64,000 nucleotides of DNA from Botryobacter ruber (GCF_003347595.2 NZ_QCZK02000057.1:1-64000), one strand, 5' to 3'; positions 1 to 7,480 are shown, counted from the first letter of the stretch. Program-made: numbers and translations. The notes: a model not told the origin generated them from the sequence alone.

Positions 1-82
1 GTGTCTCTACGGCCAACTCATCAAGTAACTTGTCGGGCAGGTAATTTAATAACTTCTTTACCCGGATACCTTTTGTGTCCAT
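1..82 (-). CDS. 5' end of a possible transposase (partial)
   Basis: An open frame on the reverse strand starts with ATG at 82-80 and runs off the left edge, giving 27 residues that begin MDTKGIRVKKLLNYLP and continue DKLLDELAVET. The charged and leucine-rich N terminus resembles the start of IS4-type transposases of Bacteroidota as I remember them, but 27 residues are too few to be sure. The facing terminator hairpin at 114-151 lies just upstream of it, consistent with an independent transcription unit. It could also be any small helical protein. Confidence 0.4.
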   Translation of the reverse strand, partial: MDTKGIRVKKLLNYLPDKLLDELAVET

Positions 83-113
83 AGCAGTAACTAATTGATA
101 ACTATAGAATATA

Positions 114-158
114 CGGCAGGTTTCGGACAACAATGTTTTTAAAACCTGCCGGGTTTTT
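114..158 (+). terminator. Terminator-like hairpin
   Basis: CGGCAGGTTT (114-123) pairs with AAACCTGCCG (142-151) and is followed by GGTTTTTTG. The T-run is on the plus strand. No plus-strand gene is visible to its left within the window, so its target may lie outside, or it may be an insulating hairpin downstream of mscL. Confidence 0.5.
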
Positions 159-162
159 TGTG

Positions 163-191
163 TTCTGCACCTGCCACCATTGCCGCTGCTC
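163..191 (+). repeat. Short dispersed GC-rich repeat (family R1)
   Basis: This is a copy of the window-wide element with core CTGCACCTGCCACCA followed by TTGCCGCTGCTC. Copies seen by eye: 163, 811, 3374, 47564, 54512, 62685 and 63976 in this orientation; 3299, 6186, 16871, 19938, 33662, 33735 and 43453 inverted; an extra forward copy at 43515; and in-gene copies at 10284, 22454, 22496 and 34508. Here it lies between a hairpin and the 3' end of mscL. Confidence 0.7.
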
Positions 192-246
192 CCGGAAAGC
201 AGGCTGAAAAACATGTGAGGTTTTTCCTGCCGGTGCTGCAGCCGGT

Positions 247-681
247 CTATTTGGCTACCAGCTTGTTCAGGGCGTCGCGCATTTCGGTGAGCAGCACTTC
301 TTCTTTGGTCGGGGCCGGCGGCACCGACGGGGCAGCCGCTTTTTTGCGCATGAGTTTGTTCATTGATCTGATTACCAGGAAAATTATAAATGCCAGGATG
401 AGGAAATTGATAAGAACAGTTACAAAGTTTCCCCAGGCAAAAACAGCCCCTAATTTACGGGCTTCTTCCAACGCTAAGCCTGCCGGCACTTCTTCCGACA
501 AGGGTATGTAGAGATTTGAAAAATCCATGTCGCCTATTGCTTTGCCGACAATTGGCATAAACAAGTCGTTAACTACAGAATTTACGATCAGACTAAAAGC
601 CGCGCCCAGGATAATACCAATGGCCAGATCCATGACGTTGCCACGCATGGCAAATTCTTTAAACTCTTTTAACATTCCCAT
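247..681 (-). CDS. mscL: Large-conductance mechanosensitive channel MscL
   Basis: The 144-residue product is an inner-membrane pentameric channel that opens under membrane tension to release solutes in osmotic downshock. The N-terminal amphipathic helix (MLKEFKEFAMRGNVMDLAIG) and the first membrane helix with GIILGAAFSLIVNSVVND are the family hallmarks. A second membrane helix (about residues 80-105, VTVLINFLILAFIIFLVIR) is followed by a Lys/Pro-rich linker and the C-terminal helix KEEVLLTEMRDALNKL. The length is normal. It is monocistronic. A -7-like TATATTTG box is present on the reverse strand at 773-766, about 85 bp upstream. The identification is secure. Confidence 0.97.
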   Translation of the reverse strand: MGMLKEFKEFAMRGNVMDLAIGIILGAAFSLIVNSVVNDLFMPIVGKAIGDMDFSNLYIPLSEEVPAGLALEEARKLGAVFAWGNFVTVLINFLILAFIIFLVIRSMNKLMRKKAAAPSVPPAPTKEEVLLTEMRDALNKLVAK

Positions 682-765
682 TTTGATAATTTTTAAATGT
701 GTTTTGGCAAAAGAAAAGGTAACAGCGCAAGGCCGGTACCCGCCAGCCCTGATAAAGGCTTAAAT

Positions 766-773
766 CAAATATA
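766..773 (-). promoter_or_regulatory. Putative -7 box upstream of mscL
   Basis: The reverse strand reads TATATTTG, matching the Bacteroidota -7 consensus TAnnTTTG. No good -33 TTG was found at the usual distance, so this is a weak call. The rest of the 682-1065 gap holds only the R1 repeat at 811-843; I saw nothing else in it. Confidence 0.35.
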
Positions 774-810
774 GAAAATTTCAATATATAATAACTGTTA
801 TAGTCAAAAT

Positions 811-843
811 TTCTGCTGCACCTGCCACCATTGCCGCTGCTTT
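811..843 (+). repeat. Short dispersed GC-rich repeat (family R1)
   Basis: The copy reads TTCTGCTGCACCTGCCACCA then TTGCCGCTGCTTTGC, in the gap between the divergent mscL and dehydrogenase genes. It has the same orientation as the copy at 163-191. Confidence 0.65.
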
Positions 844-1065
844 GCTTAAGTAACTGTGACTCTATAAATAGCGGATTTTCCTGCGTTAAACGTTAGCGCA
901 TTACATGTCTGCACCCAGGCAGTCGAGTACTCCTGACAAGCAATTCCGGTAGGTATATTTTCCGACTTTTGTTCGTCTGCAACTGAAATTTCAGTATTTT
1001 CGCTTCTTTTCCATACCAATAAAGTTAAGTAGTTACCATTATTACATAAGTTACTCAACCCGCAA

Positions 1066-2016
1066 ATGACCTTTAACCCATACCGCTGCCTTATCATCGA
1101 TGAAATGCACCCGAGCATTTTTCCACTGCTGCAACAATCAGGAGTGGAGGCAGATTACAGGCCTGTCATCAAACCAGAGGAAGTGCCGCAGGCACTGATT
1201 GGCTTCGATGGCCTGATTGTCCGCAGCAAAATGCGGATTACGGCTCCGGTACTGCAGTTTGCCGATAAATTAAAATTTGTAGCCAGGGCAGGCGCCGGGG
1301 TAGACAACATCGACGAGCAGGCACTGCAGGAGCGGGGCATTGCGCTGGTCAGCGCTTCGGAAGGTAACCGCGAGGCGGTGGGCGAACATGCGCTGGGCAT
1401 GCTCCTGTCGCTGATGCGGAACATCGGGCGGGGCGACCGACAGGTGCGGGAAAAAGTGTGGCTGCGGGAAGAGAACCGGGGCGAGGAAATAGGAGGGAAG
1501 ACCGTTGGCATCATTGGCTTCGGCAACATGGGGCAAAGCTTTGCCCACGTACTTTCCGGGTTTAACTGCCGCATCCTGGGCCACGACCGCTATGCGCCGG
1601 AAAAGGTGCGGCATCCGCTGTCCTGCTGCACACTCGAAGAAGTTCAGGCCGAAGCGGATATTGTAAGTCTGCATATTCCTTTATCCGCTCCAAACCTGCG
1701 TTTTGCCGACGATGCCTTCTTCAGCGGCTTCCGGAAGCCCATCTGGTTTGTAAACACCTCGCGGGGCGAAGTGGTGGACCAGGCGGCCCTGGTAAAGCAC
1801 CTGCAATCCGGTAAAGTAAAAGGCGCTGCATTGGATGTGCTTGAAAACGAAAAACTGCACACGCTCACGCCACAGCAGCAGGCCAGTTTTGAGTACCTGG
1901 CGCAGGCAGAAAACGTAGTGCTCACACCACACATTGCCGGCTGGACCCACGAATCTTACGTTAAAATAAATGAAGTGCTGGCTGCTAAAATCAACCGGTT
2001 GCTGCAGCAGTTTTAG
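1066..2016 (+). CDS. D-2-hydroxyacid dehydrogenase (SerA-like)
   Basis: The 316-residue protein is an NAD-dependent D-isomer-specific 2-hydroxyacid dehydrogenase, possibly a phosphoglycerate dehydrogenase. The N-terminal catalytic half contains VRSKMRITAPVL and the substrate-loop type motif ARAGAGVDNID. The Rossmann motif GIIGFGNMG lies at about residues 148-156. The catalytic Arg is in VNTSRGEVVD (about residue 233), the Glu in the following segment and the His in TPHIAGWTHES (about residue 291). There is no C-terminal ACT domain, so it is the short form, as in many Bacteroidota. The exact substrate (3-phosphoglycerate or another 2-hydroxyacid) cannot be fixed from sequence. It is followed by an untranslated stretch leading to greA. 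Confidence 0.9.
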   Translation: MTFNPYRCLIIDEMHPSIFPLLQQSGVEADYRPVIKPEEVPQALIGFDGLIVRSKMRITAPVLQFADKLKFVARAGAGVDNIDEQALQERGIALVSASEGNREAVGEHALGMLLSLMRNIGRGDRQVREKVWLREENRGEEIGGKTVGIIGFGNMGQSFAHVLSGFNCRILGHDRYAPEKVRHPLSCCTLEEVQAEADIVSLHIPLSAPNLRFADDAFFSGFRKPIWFVNTSRGEVVDQAALVKHLQSGKVKGAALDVLENEKLHTLTPQQQASFEYLAQAENVVLTPHIAGWTHESYVKINEVLAAKINRLLQQF

Positions 2017-2097
2017 GCTTTTGAAAAGGTTCCGTTTTGCCTGCTGTACTGCCCGTACTTACAAGCAATCATTAGAAATGAATCCTGTAAAAACGTT

Positions 2098-2123
2098 TTG
2101 TTATTAAATTTTTAGTATATTTG
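2098..2123 (+). promoter_or_regulatory. Bacteroidota-type promoter upstream of the greA leader
   Basis: A TTG at 2098-2100 and TATATTTG at 2116-2123 match the -33 TTG and -7 TAnnTTTG consensus, though the 15-base spacing is a little short. Transcription would start near 2130, leaving a leader of about 200 nt before greA. Confidence 0.55.
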
Positions 2124-2129
2124 CACATG

Positions 2130-2306
2130 CTTCTGCCAACGGGCAGGACTTAAAAAAATAAAGCAAATAAATATGCCGAAGCAAAACAGTAGCCTGCAAA
2201 AACTGTTGCGTTTGTAGCTGCTGCTGTTTCTTAAAAAGATTTATTTATAACAATAACATATACTGGCAAAAAGAACGGTTATGCTCGACATAACCGTTCT
2301 TTTTGT
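2130..2306 (+). ncRNA. Candidate small RNA or attenuated leader of greA
   Basis: Between a good promoter (2098-2123) and a perfect terminator hairpin (2268-2304) lies about 140 nt with no convincing ORF. It opens with a small hairpin (CTGCC AACG GGCAG) and is A-rich, unlike the coding DNA around it. Transcription ending at the hairpin would give a ~175-nt RNA, while read-through would express greA. Enterobacterial greA leaders produce terminated RNAs (GraL), so the layout is familiar, but there is no sequence similarity to claim. Confidence 0.4.
2268..2304 (+). terminator. Intrinsic terminator in the greA leader
   Basis: AAAAAGAACGGTTATG (2268-2283) and CATAACCGTTCTTTTT (2289-2304) form a perfect 16-bp stem with a 5-nt loop, followed by GTTTTTGTGTTTT. 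It ends 30 bases before the greA ATG. It could terminate the upstream dehydrogenase transcript or attenuate greA. Confidence 0.8.
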
Positions 2307-2333
2307 TTTTGTGTTTTAACCGTAAAAACTACT

Positions 2334-2807
2334 ATGAGCAAAATTTCTTACTACACTGCCGAAGGTTTGCAGAAATTAAAAGATGAGCTGGCAGAACTGA
2401 AAACAAAAGGTCGTGCAGATGTGGCGCGCCAGCTGGCCGAAGCCCGCGATAAAGGTGACCTGAGCGAAAATGCCGAATACGATGCCGCAAAAGATGCACA
2501 GGGCCACCTGGAGCTGAAAATAGCCAAGCTGGAAGAAGTGGTGGGAAATGCCCGCCTGATCGACGAGTCGAACCTGGATATGAGCAAAGCACTTATCCTG
2601 TCGAAGGTGAAGATCAAGAACCTGAAAAACAACATGGTGATGGATTACACCCTGGTAGCAGAGGAAGAAGCGGATCTGGCCAGCGGCAGAATCTCCGTTA
2701 AGTCACCTATCGGCAAAGGTCTGCTGGGCAAATCAGTGGGCGACGTGGCCGAAATAACCGTACCGGCCGGTAAATTACAGTTCGAAATCCTGGACATATC
2801 CCGATAA
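2334..2807 (+). CDS. greA: Transcript cleavage factor GreA
   Basis: The 157-residue protein binds RNA polymerase and stimulates cleavage of the nascent transcript in backtracked complexes. The N-terminal half is the antiparallel coiled coil (residues about 8-75) with the conserved acidic tip region GDLSENAEYDAAKDAQ, which carries the functional Asp/Glu pair. The C-terminal FKBP-like half ends SPIGKGLLGKSVGDVAEI then VPAGKLQFEILDI. Length and motifs are standard. The HIT gene follows 4 bases downstream, so the two are probably cotranscribed. Confidence 0.97.
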   Translation: MSKISYYTAEGLQKLKDELAELKTKGRADVARQLAEARDKGDLSENAEYDAAKDAQGHLELKIAKLEEVVGNARLIDESNLDMSKALILSKVKIKNLKNNMVMDYTLVAEEEADLASGRISVKSPIGKGLLGKSVGDVAEITVPAGKLQFEILDISR

Positions 2808-2811
2808 GCAT

Positions 2812-3210
2812 ATGGCAGCTTCTATTTTCACTAAGATCGTAAATGGCGAAATACCGGCTTACAAAATTGCCGAGGACGAAAACTACCTGGCGTTCCTGGA
2901 TGTTTTCCCGACCACCAAAGGGCATACGTTAGTGATACCGAAGCAGCAGACAGATTATCTCTTCGACCTGGAGGATGAGCTGTATGCGGGGCTGATGCTT
3001 TTCGCCAAAAAAGTAGCACTGGCCATCGAAAAAGCCGTTCCCTGCAAGCGCATCGGGTTGGCCGTGGTGGGCCTGGAAGTGCCGCATGCACACGTGCACC
3101 TGATTCCGCTGCACAGCATGAAGGACATGGACTTCGCCAACAAACAGCAGTTCAGCAAAGAAGAATTTGAGGAGGTGCTGGCAAAGATTAAAGCCGCCTA
3201 TAACGGGTAA
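2812..3210 (+). CDS. HIT family hydrolase
   Basis: The 132-residue histidine-triad protein should hydrolyse or transfer nucleotides of the AMP-lysine or AMP-amine type (HINT/PKCI-like branch). The triad is seen as PHAHVHLIPL (about residues 96-105). The N terminus IFTKIVNGEIPAYKIAEDE and the segment KGHTLVIPK are typical of the family. It sits 4 bases after greA and is followed by a strong terminator at 3231-3274, closing a two-gene operon. The physiological substrate is not known for most members. Confidence 0.93.
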   Translation: MAASIFTKIVNGEIPAYKIAEDENYLAFLDVFPTTKGHTLVIPKQQTDYLFDLEDELYAGLMLFAKKVALAIEKAVPCKRIGLAVVGLEVPHAHVHLIPLHSMKDMDFANKQQFSKEEFEEVLAKIKAAYNG

Positions 3211-3230
3211 CGTGTACATATCAAAAATAA

Positions 3231-3274
3231 AAAAAGAGCAGGAGCCTGTTAACAAATGGCTCCTGCTCTTTTTT
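3231..3274. terminator. Bidirectional intrinsic terminator
   Basis: AAAAAGAGCAGGAGCC (3231-3246) pairs with GGCTCCTGCTCTTTTTT (3258-3274) around an 11-nt loop. A-run and T-run flank it on both sides, so it can end the greA-HIT operon and the convergent Mla operon. Confidence 0.85.
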
Positions 3275-3298
3275 ATTCCTGAAAATATGTTCTGCCTG

Positions 3299-3404
3299 GA
3301 GCAGAAACTGTGGTGGGTGCTGCAGCAATGTTTAAATTTGCTGAAATCAGCCATTTTACAATTTAACAATTTATTTCTGCACCTGCCACCACAGCCGCTG
3401 CTCC
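3299..3404. repeat. Inverted pair of R1 repeats
   Basis: An inverted copy (3299-3326, GAGCAGAAACTGTGGTGGG...) and a forward copy (3374-3404, TTCTGCACCTGCCACCACAG...) face each other across an AT-rich ~47-nt spacer. They could fold into a long hairpin. The forward copy ends at the stop codon of the MCE gene. Confidence 0.65.
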
Positions 3405-4424
3405 TTACGGGATCACATTAACCGAGTCTGCGGCTCCGGCATTTGTTTCCTGTACTTTCTGCTGGTCTTTTTCCTGTCTTCTGAAGTAACCCCTGAACAG
3501 GATGTTGTTCTGGAGTGCTTCCATGTTCTCGTCAAACTTCTGGGTGCTTGTTTCCAGGTTTTGCATGGTGTTGCGCAGGTTGTTGGCAAATTCCTGGTCG
3601 TTTAGCAGTACACCTACCGCATTGCTGCTGTTGTTTAGTTTCTGGCTTGCCTGCTGCAGGTTATCTGTAATGGCAGTTGCCGCTGTCGTGGCATTTTGCA
3701 ACTGGTTTACAGACGCCTGTAAGCGGTTGAAAACTGCTGTATCGGTCAGCATCTGGTGTACGAGCCCGTCGCTGTTGTTCAGCCTGCTGGTGAAACGGTT
3801 TAAGGCGCGCGAGGCCTGTACCGTGTTGGCAGATGTTTGCTGCAGGCTGGCCACAATATTCCTGAAATTGTTGGCCAGCGTAGAATCCGTAAGCAAGGCG
3901 CCTGCCGTGCCTTCGCCCTGCACCAGGTTCGTGCTGAGCTTTTTAAAATTGTTGGTGATGGTAACCAGGTTTTTGTTGTTTTCCTGCAGGGTAGCCATCA
4001 TATCGTCGGTGTTCATCGGGTTGACAGCCGTCAGCAGGTCGCCGTCTTCAACGGGTGAGGCCTGGGCGCTTCCTCCGAAAATTTCAATAATTTTGTTACC
4101 GATAAGGCTTTCGGAACTGATGCGGGCTTTGGCGTCTTCGCGGATAAACTGCTGCACATCTGCCTGTATATCCATGATTACCTCTACCTGTGAGTCGCCG
4201 TAAAAACGTATTTCCTTTACGTTACCGATCTTTACGCCCGAAAACCAGACATTATTTCCTTTGCGCATGCCGGCCACATCGTCGAACACAGCCCGGAGCT
4301 GGATGCTTTGCATTAATCTTTTCTGGTGGCTGGCCAGCGTAAACACACCAACCACAAATATAACCAGGCCCAGGAGCACAAAGATCCCGACAATTACCGA
4401 ACGTTTATTTTCTGCAGCACTCAT
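3405..4424 (-). CDS. MCE/MlaD family lipid-transport protein
   Basis: The 339-residue protein has a single N-terminal membrane helix (about residues 10-30, VIVGIFVLLGLVIFVVGVFTL), an MCE domain at about 38-115 (AVFDDVAGMRKGNNVWFSGVKIGNV) and a long Ala/Asn/Gln-rich helical tail with heptad-like character. MlaD proteins form periplasmic hexamers that bind phospholipid and link the ABC transporter to the outer membrane. The longer tail compared with E. coli MlaD is usual for Bacteroidota. It abuts the ATPase gene directly (4424/4425), giving an operon permease-ATPase-MCE. No mlaB or mlaC is adjacent. Confidence 0.9.
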   Translation of the reverse strand: MSAAENKRSVIVGIFVLLGLVIFVVGVFTLASHQKRLMQSIQLRAVFDDVAGMRKGNNVWFSGVKIGNVKEIRFYGDSQVEVIMDIQADVQQFIREDAKARISSESLIGNKIIEIFGGSAQASPVEDGDLLTAVNPMNTDDMMATLQENNKNLVTITNNFKKLSTNLVQGEGTAGALLTDSTLANNFRNIVASLQQTSANTVQASRALNRFTSRLNNSDGLVHQMLTDTAVFNRLQASVNQLQNATTAATAITDNLQQASQKLNNSSNAVGVLLNDQEFANNLRNTMQNLETSTQKFDENMEALQNNILFRGYFRRQEKDQQKVQETNAGAADSVNVIP

Positions 4425-5198
4425 TTAGTCTATAAAGTTGTAGTTGTAAAAAGCTCTTACCCGCTCATCTTCTGAGTTGAAGACCTCCTCAAACGTGCCC
4501 TGCCGCTTAAACTTCCCATCGAGCAGCATCACAATGCGGTCGCCTGTGGCACGTGCACAGGTAAGGTCGTGGGTAATGATAATGGAGGAGGTATTAAACC
4601 GCCTCTGCACATCGTTTATCAGTTTGTTAATTTCGATACTTGTAATCGGGTCGAGGCCGGCGGTGGGCTCGTCGTAGAGCATGATCGCCGGTTTCAGAAT
4701 CAGGGTCCGGGCAATGCCGATGCGTTTGCGTTGTCCTCCAGAAAGTTCGGAGGGCATCTGGTTAATGCTTTGCGACAGCCCCACGGCATCCAGTACCAGT
4801 TCAATAATACGGTTCCGGTCGTTTTTGGTAAGCTCTTTGGCATGCCGTTCCAGCGGAAACTCCAGGTTTTCGCGTACGGTCATGCTGTCGTAAAGGGCGC
4901 TGTTCTGAAACGAGAAACCGATTTTAAGGCGCAGGGCATCCAGCTCTTTTGGCGTTAACCTGTTGATATCGCTACCCAACACCATCACGTCGCCTTCGTC
5001 GGCTTGCAGCAGGCCCGAGATTATTTTGATCAGCACCGATTTTCCGGTGCCCGATCGGCCCAGCACCACCAGGTTCTCGCCCTGAAACAAATCCAGGTCC
5101 ACCCCGCGCAGTACCTCAAATTCATCAAACGACTTTTTAAGTCCCCTGATCGAGATAACTTTCTTTTCCTTATCTATCCTCGAATATTCCTTCTTCAT
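4425..5198 (-). CDS. Mla-type ABC transporter ATPase (MlaF-like)
   Basis: The 257-residue cytoplasmic ATPase shows Walker A GRSGTGKS (about residues 52-59), Q-loop FSFQNSALYDSMTV, signature LSGGQRKRIGIA, Walker B IMLYDEPTAGLD and the H-loop IIITHD. The SFQNSALYDSMTV segment after Walker A and the DPITS following Walker B are typical of the MlaF branch that powers retrograde or anterograde phospholipid traffic. The start at ATG 5198 lies 12 bases after the permease stop. Confidence 0.94.
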   Translation of the reverse strand: MKKEYSRIDKEKKVISIRGLKKSFDEFEVLRGVDLDLFQGENLVVLGRSGTGKSVLIKIISGLLQADEGDVMVLGSDINRLTPKELDALRLKIGFSFQNSALYDSMTVRENLEFPLERHAKELTKNDRNRIIELVLDAVGLSQSINQMPSELSGGQRKRIGIARTLILKPAIMLYDEPTAGLDPITSIEINKLINDVQRRFNTSSIIITHDLTCARATGDRIVMLLDGKFKRQGTFEEVFNSEDERVRAFYNYNFID

Positions 5199-5210
5199 CT
5201 ATCCCGCAGG

Positions 5211-6026
5211 TTAAGTGGCCCGGATGGCATTAATGATCTGAAGGGCAATAAGCTCTTCAATAAAAATAAGAAACATGGCCGTAACTACAGAACTGTTGGC
5301 TGCCTTTCCGACCCCTTCTGTTCCTTTAGACGAATGGTAGCCTTTGTAGCACCCTACCATCCCGATGGTAAACCCGAACACAAAGGATTTGATGATCGCA
5401 GAAAACACGTCGAGAAACGTAATGGCGCCGAAAACCTGCGAAAAGTAAGTGGCAAAGCTTGTCTGCTCCATCTGGCTGACATTTACATAACCGCCCAGCA
5501 GCGCAATCAGCGTGGTGTACATGGCTAAGGTCGGAATCATGAGCGTAGTGGCCAGCACCCGCGTTACCACCAGGAAGTTAAAGGGGTTGGTGGCCGATAC
5601 TTCCATGGCGTCGATCTGTTCGGTTACGCGCATCGAGCCCAGTTCGGCGCCAATGCTCGAACCCACCCGGCCTGCTGCAATAAGCGCCGTTACGAGCGGT
5701 GCCAGGGCACGCACAATGGCAATGGAAATAAGCGCAGGCAGCCAGGACGTAGCACCAAACTCAGCCAGCGAGGGGCGCGACTGGTTTGTAAAAACGATTC
5801 CGATGATAAAACCAGTGAGCGAAATAAGCGGAAGCGATTTTACGCCGGCTTCGAAACACTGCTTGATAAATTCCTTGAATTCGAAAGGAGGGACAACAAG
5901 TTCTTTGAAAAAGCGGATGTTAAAGGCAAATACCCGGTGCAGTTCCAGAAACAAGCGATCCAGCCTCCTGGTTAACACATATTTCCGTTCTCTGGTACCG
6001 TCTGGTTTATCTGGTTTGGAAAGCAT
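5211..6026 (-). CDS. Mla-type ABC transporter permease (MlaE-like)
   Basis: The 271-residue integral membrane protein belongs to the MlaE/TrnI permease family. It shows about five hydrophobic segments and the family signature AAGRVGSSIGAELGSMRVTEQIDAMEV in the middle, which I describe only by its key G, E, M and Q residues. The C-terminal region ends MFLIFIEELIALQIINAI. It is the first gene of the three-gene reverse-strand operon and should form the transmembrane core that receives lipid from the MCE protein. Confidence 0.94.
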   Translation of the reverse strand: MLSKPDKPDGTRERKYVLTRRLDRLFLELHRVFAFNIRFFKELVVPPFEFKEFIKQCFEAGVKSLPLISLTGFIIGIVFTNQSRPSLAEFGATSWLPALISIAIVRALAPLVTALIAAGRVGSSIGAELGSMRVTEQIDAMEVSATNPFNFLVVTRVLATTLMIPTLAMYTTLIALLGGYVNVSQMEQTSFATYFSQVFGAITFLDVFSAIIKSFVFGFTIGMVGCYKGYHSSKGTEGVGKAANSSVVTAMFLIFIEELIALQIINAIRAT

Positions 6027-6185
6027 TCGTTATGTTTTAAAACCTGATGTAGCTGTATGTAGCTGCTAAGTTATAGCTTTTAACATAGCAAAAAAGAAAT
6101 TGTTTTGCCCGGTTTACATACGGAATAGCAGGGCCGTTGGCTATGCAAGAACGCCGTTTCAACGATTTTATTCTTTTGCTGCTGT

Positions 6186-6220
6186 GCAGCAGGTAAAGCT
6201 ATGGTGGCTGCTGCAGCAGA
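6186..6220 (-). repeat. Degenerate R1 repeat, inverted
   Basis: GCAGCAGGTAAAGCTATGG then TGGCTGCTGCAGCAGA resembles the reverse complement of the R1 core. It sits in the gap between the permease gene and the prolyl isomerase gene, and is more diverged than other copies. Confidence 0.45.
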
Positions 6221-6250
6221 CTTTTCTGCCGGGTGCAGAGGCTCTCAAAA

Positions 6251-6298
6251 CAAAAAAGTATAAAAGAAAGGGCGGCGCCTCTCTTTTATACTTTTTTG
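6251..6298. terminator. Intrinsic terminator after the FKBP gene
   Basis: CAAAAAAGTATAAAAGA (6251-6267) pairs with TCTTTTATACTTTTTTG (6282-6298). The loop is GC-rich. Read on the reverse strand it follows the prolyl isomerase stop by about 18 bases and has a T-run. Confidence 0.75.
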
Positions 6299-6316
6299 AC
6301 GGTAAGCTAAACTACC

Positions 6317-6925
6317 TTAATGAACCGAAAGCAGCTCTACATCAAATATCAGCGTTTCGTTCGGACCAATGGAGCCGCCTGCACCCTGCGTACCATAGGC
6401 CAGCTCTGAGGGCAGGTACAAACGCCACTTATCACCTTCTTTCATGAGTTGCAGCGCTTCGGTCCAGCCGCTGATCACGCCGTTAACAGGGAAAGTAGCC
6501 GGCTGTCCGCGCTCATACGATGAATCGAATACGGTGCCGTCGATGAGCGTGCCGTGGTAGTGAGTCGTAACCTTGTCAGAAGCAGCAGGCGACTTGCCGC
6601 TGCCTTGCTGCAGCACCTCGTATTGCAGGCCGCTTGGAAGTGTTTTAACACCTTCTTTTTTCTTATTCTCCGCCAAGAAGTCTTCCCCTGCTTTTTTTGC
6701 GGCGGCGCCTTTCGAACTTTGTTTTTGCGTCAGTTCCTGCTGAAGCGCCATCATGGCCTGCTGCACATCGGAGGCAGAGAGTTTGGAAGCCTGACCGGCC
6801 AGCACTTCTTTCACGCCCTGTATAAAGGCTTCAGCTTCAATGGTAATACCTTGTTTCTGAAGGTTGGTTGCCATGTCGCGGCCAATAATGTAACTGATCT
6901 TGTCTTTCTGGTTGTTTAATTCCAT
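6317..6925 (-). CDS. FKBP-type peptidyl-prolyl isomerase
   Basis: The 202-residue protein catalyses cis-trans isomerisation of proline bonds. The N-terminal dimerisation helices (KDKISYIIGRDMATNL, about residues 6-100) resemble FklB and FkpA, and the C-terminal FKBP fold contains VTTHYHGTLIDGTVFDSSYE, then PVNGVISGWTEALQLM, then LAYGTQG. No signal peptide is seen, which favours the cytosolic FklB type. An upstream in-frame GTG at 6943 would add six residues; I prefer the ATG at 6925 because homologues start near it. A terminator follows at 6251-6298. Confidence 0.9.
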   Translation of the reverse strand: MELNNQKDKISYIIGRDMATNLQKQGITIEAEAFIQGVKEVLAGQASKLSASDVQQAMMALQQELTQKQSSKGAAAKKAGEDFLAENKKKEGVKTLPSGLQYEVLQQGSGKSPAASDKVTTHYHGTLIDGTVFDSSYERGQPATFPVNGVISGWTEALQLMKEGDKWRLYLPSELAYGTQGAGGSIGPNETLIFDVELLSVH

Positions 6926-7072
6926 AGTTGTAAAATTGCGCACCTGCAGGTGCTATGAAAAAATGGCGCTATAGAACGCGTTTGTGCAAAGCTACGCATT
7001 TTGTTCAGAACGGAAAGCAGGAGGGAGGGTTGCCTGTTCCATTGCAAGGCTGGCTTTGCTGCTACGGGTATA

Positions 7073-7114
7073 AAGCAAAAGCCACCTAAACCAAAGTCAG
7101 GTGGCTTTTGCTTG
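7073..7114. terminator. Intrinsic terminator of the small ORF at 7124-7252
   Basis: AAGCAAAAGCCACCT pairs with AGGTGGCTTTTGCTT around an 11-nt loop. On the reverse strand it begins about 10 bases after the stop codon of the 42-residue ORF, which supports that ORF being an expressed unit. Confidence 0.65.
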
Positions 7115-7123
7115 TATCAATTT

Positions 7124-7252
7124 TTAGAGGTACAAATGATAATCCTCATCAGAGAAGTCAACTTTAAAATTTTCGGGGGTTACCCAATTTTTAATTAAAA
7201 TGCCAAGTGTAGTAAGTAAAACAATAGACGAAATGGTAGAAATCAGTTTCAT
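7124..7252 (-). CDS. Small membrane protein of unknown function, 42 residues
   Basis: The ORF starts at ATG 7252 and reads MKLISTISSIVLLTTLGILI, then a polar tail KNWVTPENFKVDFSDEDYH and LYL. The first 20 residues form one hydrophobic segment with a single Lys, a membrane anchor or signal sequence, and the tail is acidic. A stable hairpin lies directly downstream (7073-7114). I do not recognise a family. The codon pattern and the terminator support a real gene, but it is short and could be chance. Confidence 0.5.
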   Translation of the reverse strand: MKLISTISSIVLLTTLGILIKNWVTPENFKVDFSDEDYHLYL

Positions 7253-7321
7253 AGCCTGCCGGAGTTAATATTCCTTCTTTTAGAATAAACGCCTTATCAG
7301 AGCCAAAGTTGCTGTTGTGTT

Positions 7322-7399
7322 ATGAATAAATTGATCCTGATTATGAATAAATTGATCCTGATGTTAGCGCTGTGTTTATTAATTTTTGCCTACTCTTAA
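7322..7399 (+). CDS. Possible 25-residue hydrophobic peptide
   Basis: ATG at 7322 opens MNKLILIMNKLILMLALCLL then IFAYS and a stop. The 5' end is a near-perfect tandem duplication of TATGAATAAATTGATCCTGA (7321-7340 and 7342-7361), so two starts in the same frame give nearly the same N terminus. It is almost purely hydrophobic, like type I toxin or leader peptides, but the ribosome site is poor and it may not be translated. Confidence 0.25.
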   Translation: MNKLILIMNKLILMLALCLLIFAYS

Positions 7400-7428
7400 A
7401 AGAGACTATTGGAAATTATAATAAGAAA

Positions 7429-7459
7429 AGCCCCTTCACACGCCAGGCGTGAAGGGGCT
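7429..7459 (-). terminator. Intrinsic terminator of icmF
   Basis: AGCCCCTTCAC (7429-7439) pairs with GTGAAGGGGCT (7449-7459). On the reverse strand the hairpin is followed by TTTTCTTAT and starts about 20 bases after the icmF stop codon. Confidence 0.85.
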
Positions 7460-7480
7460 GAAAGTGTTCTAATCAGGTAT

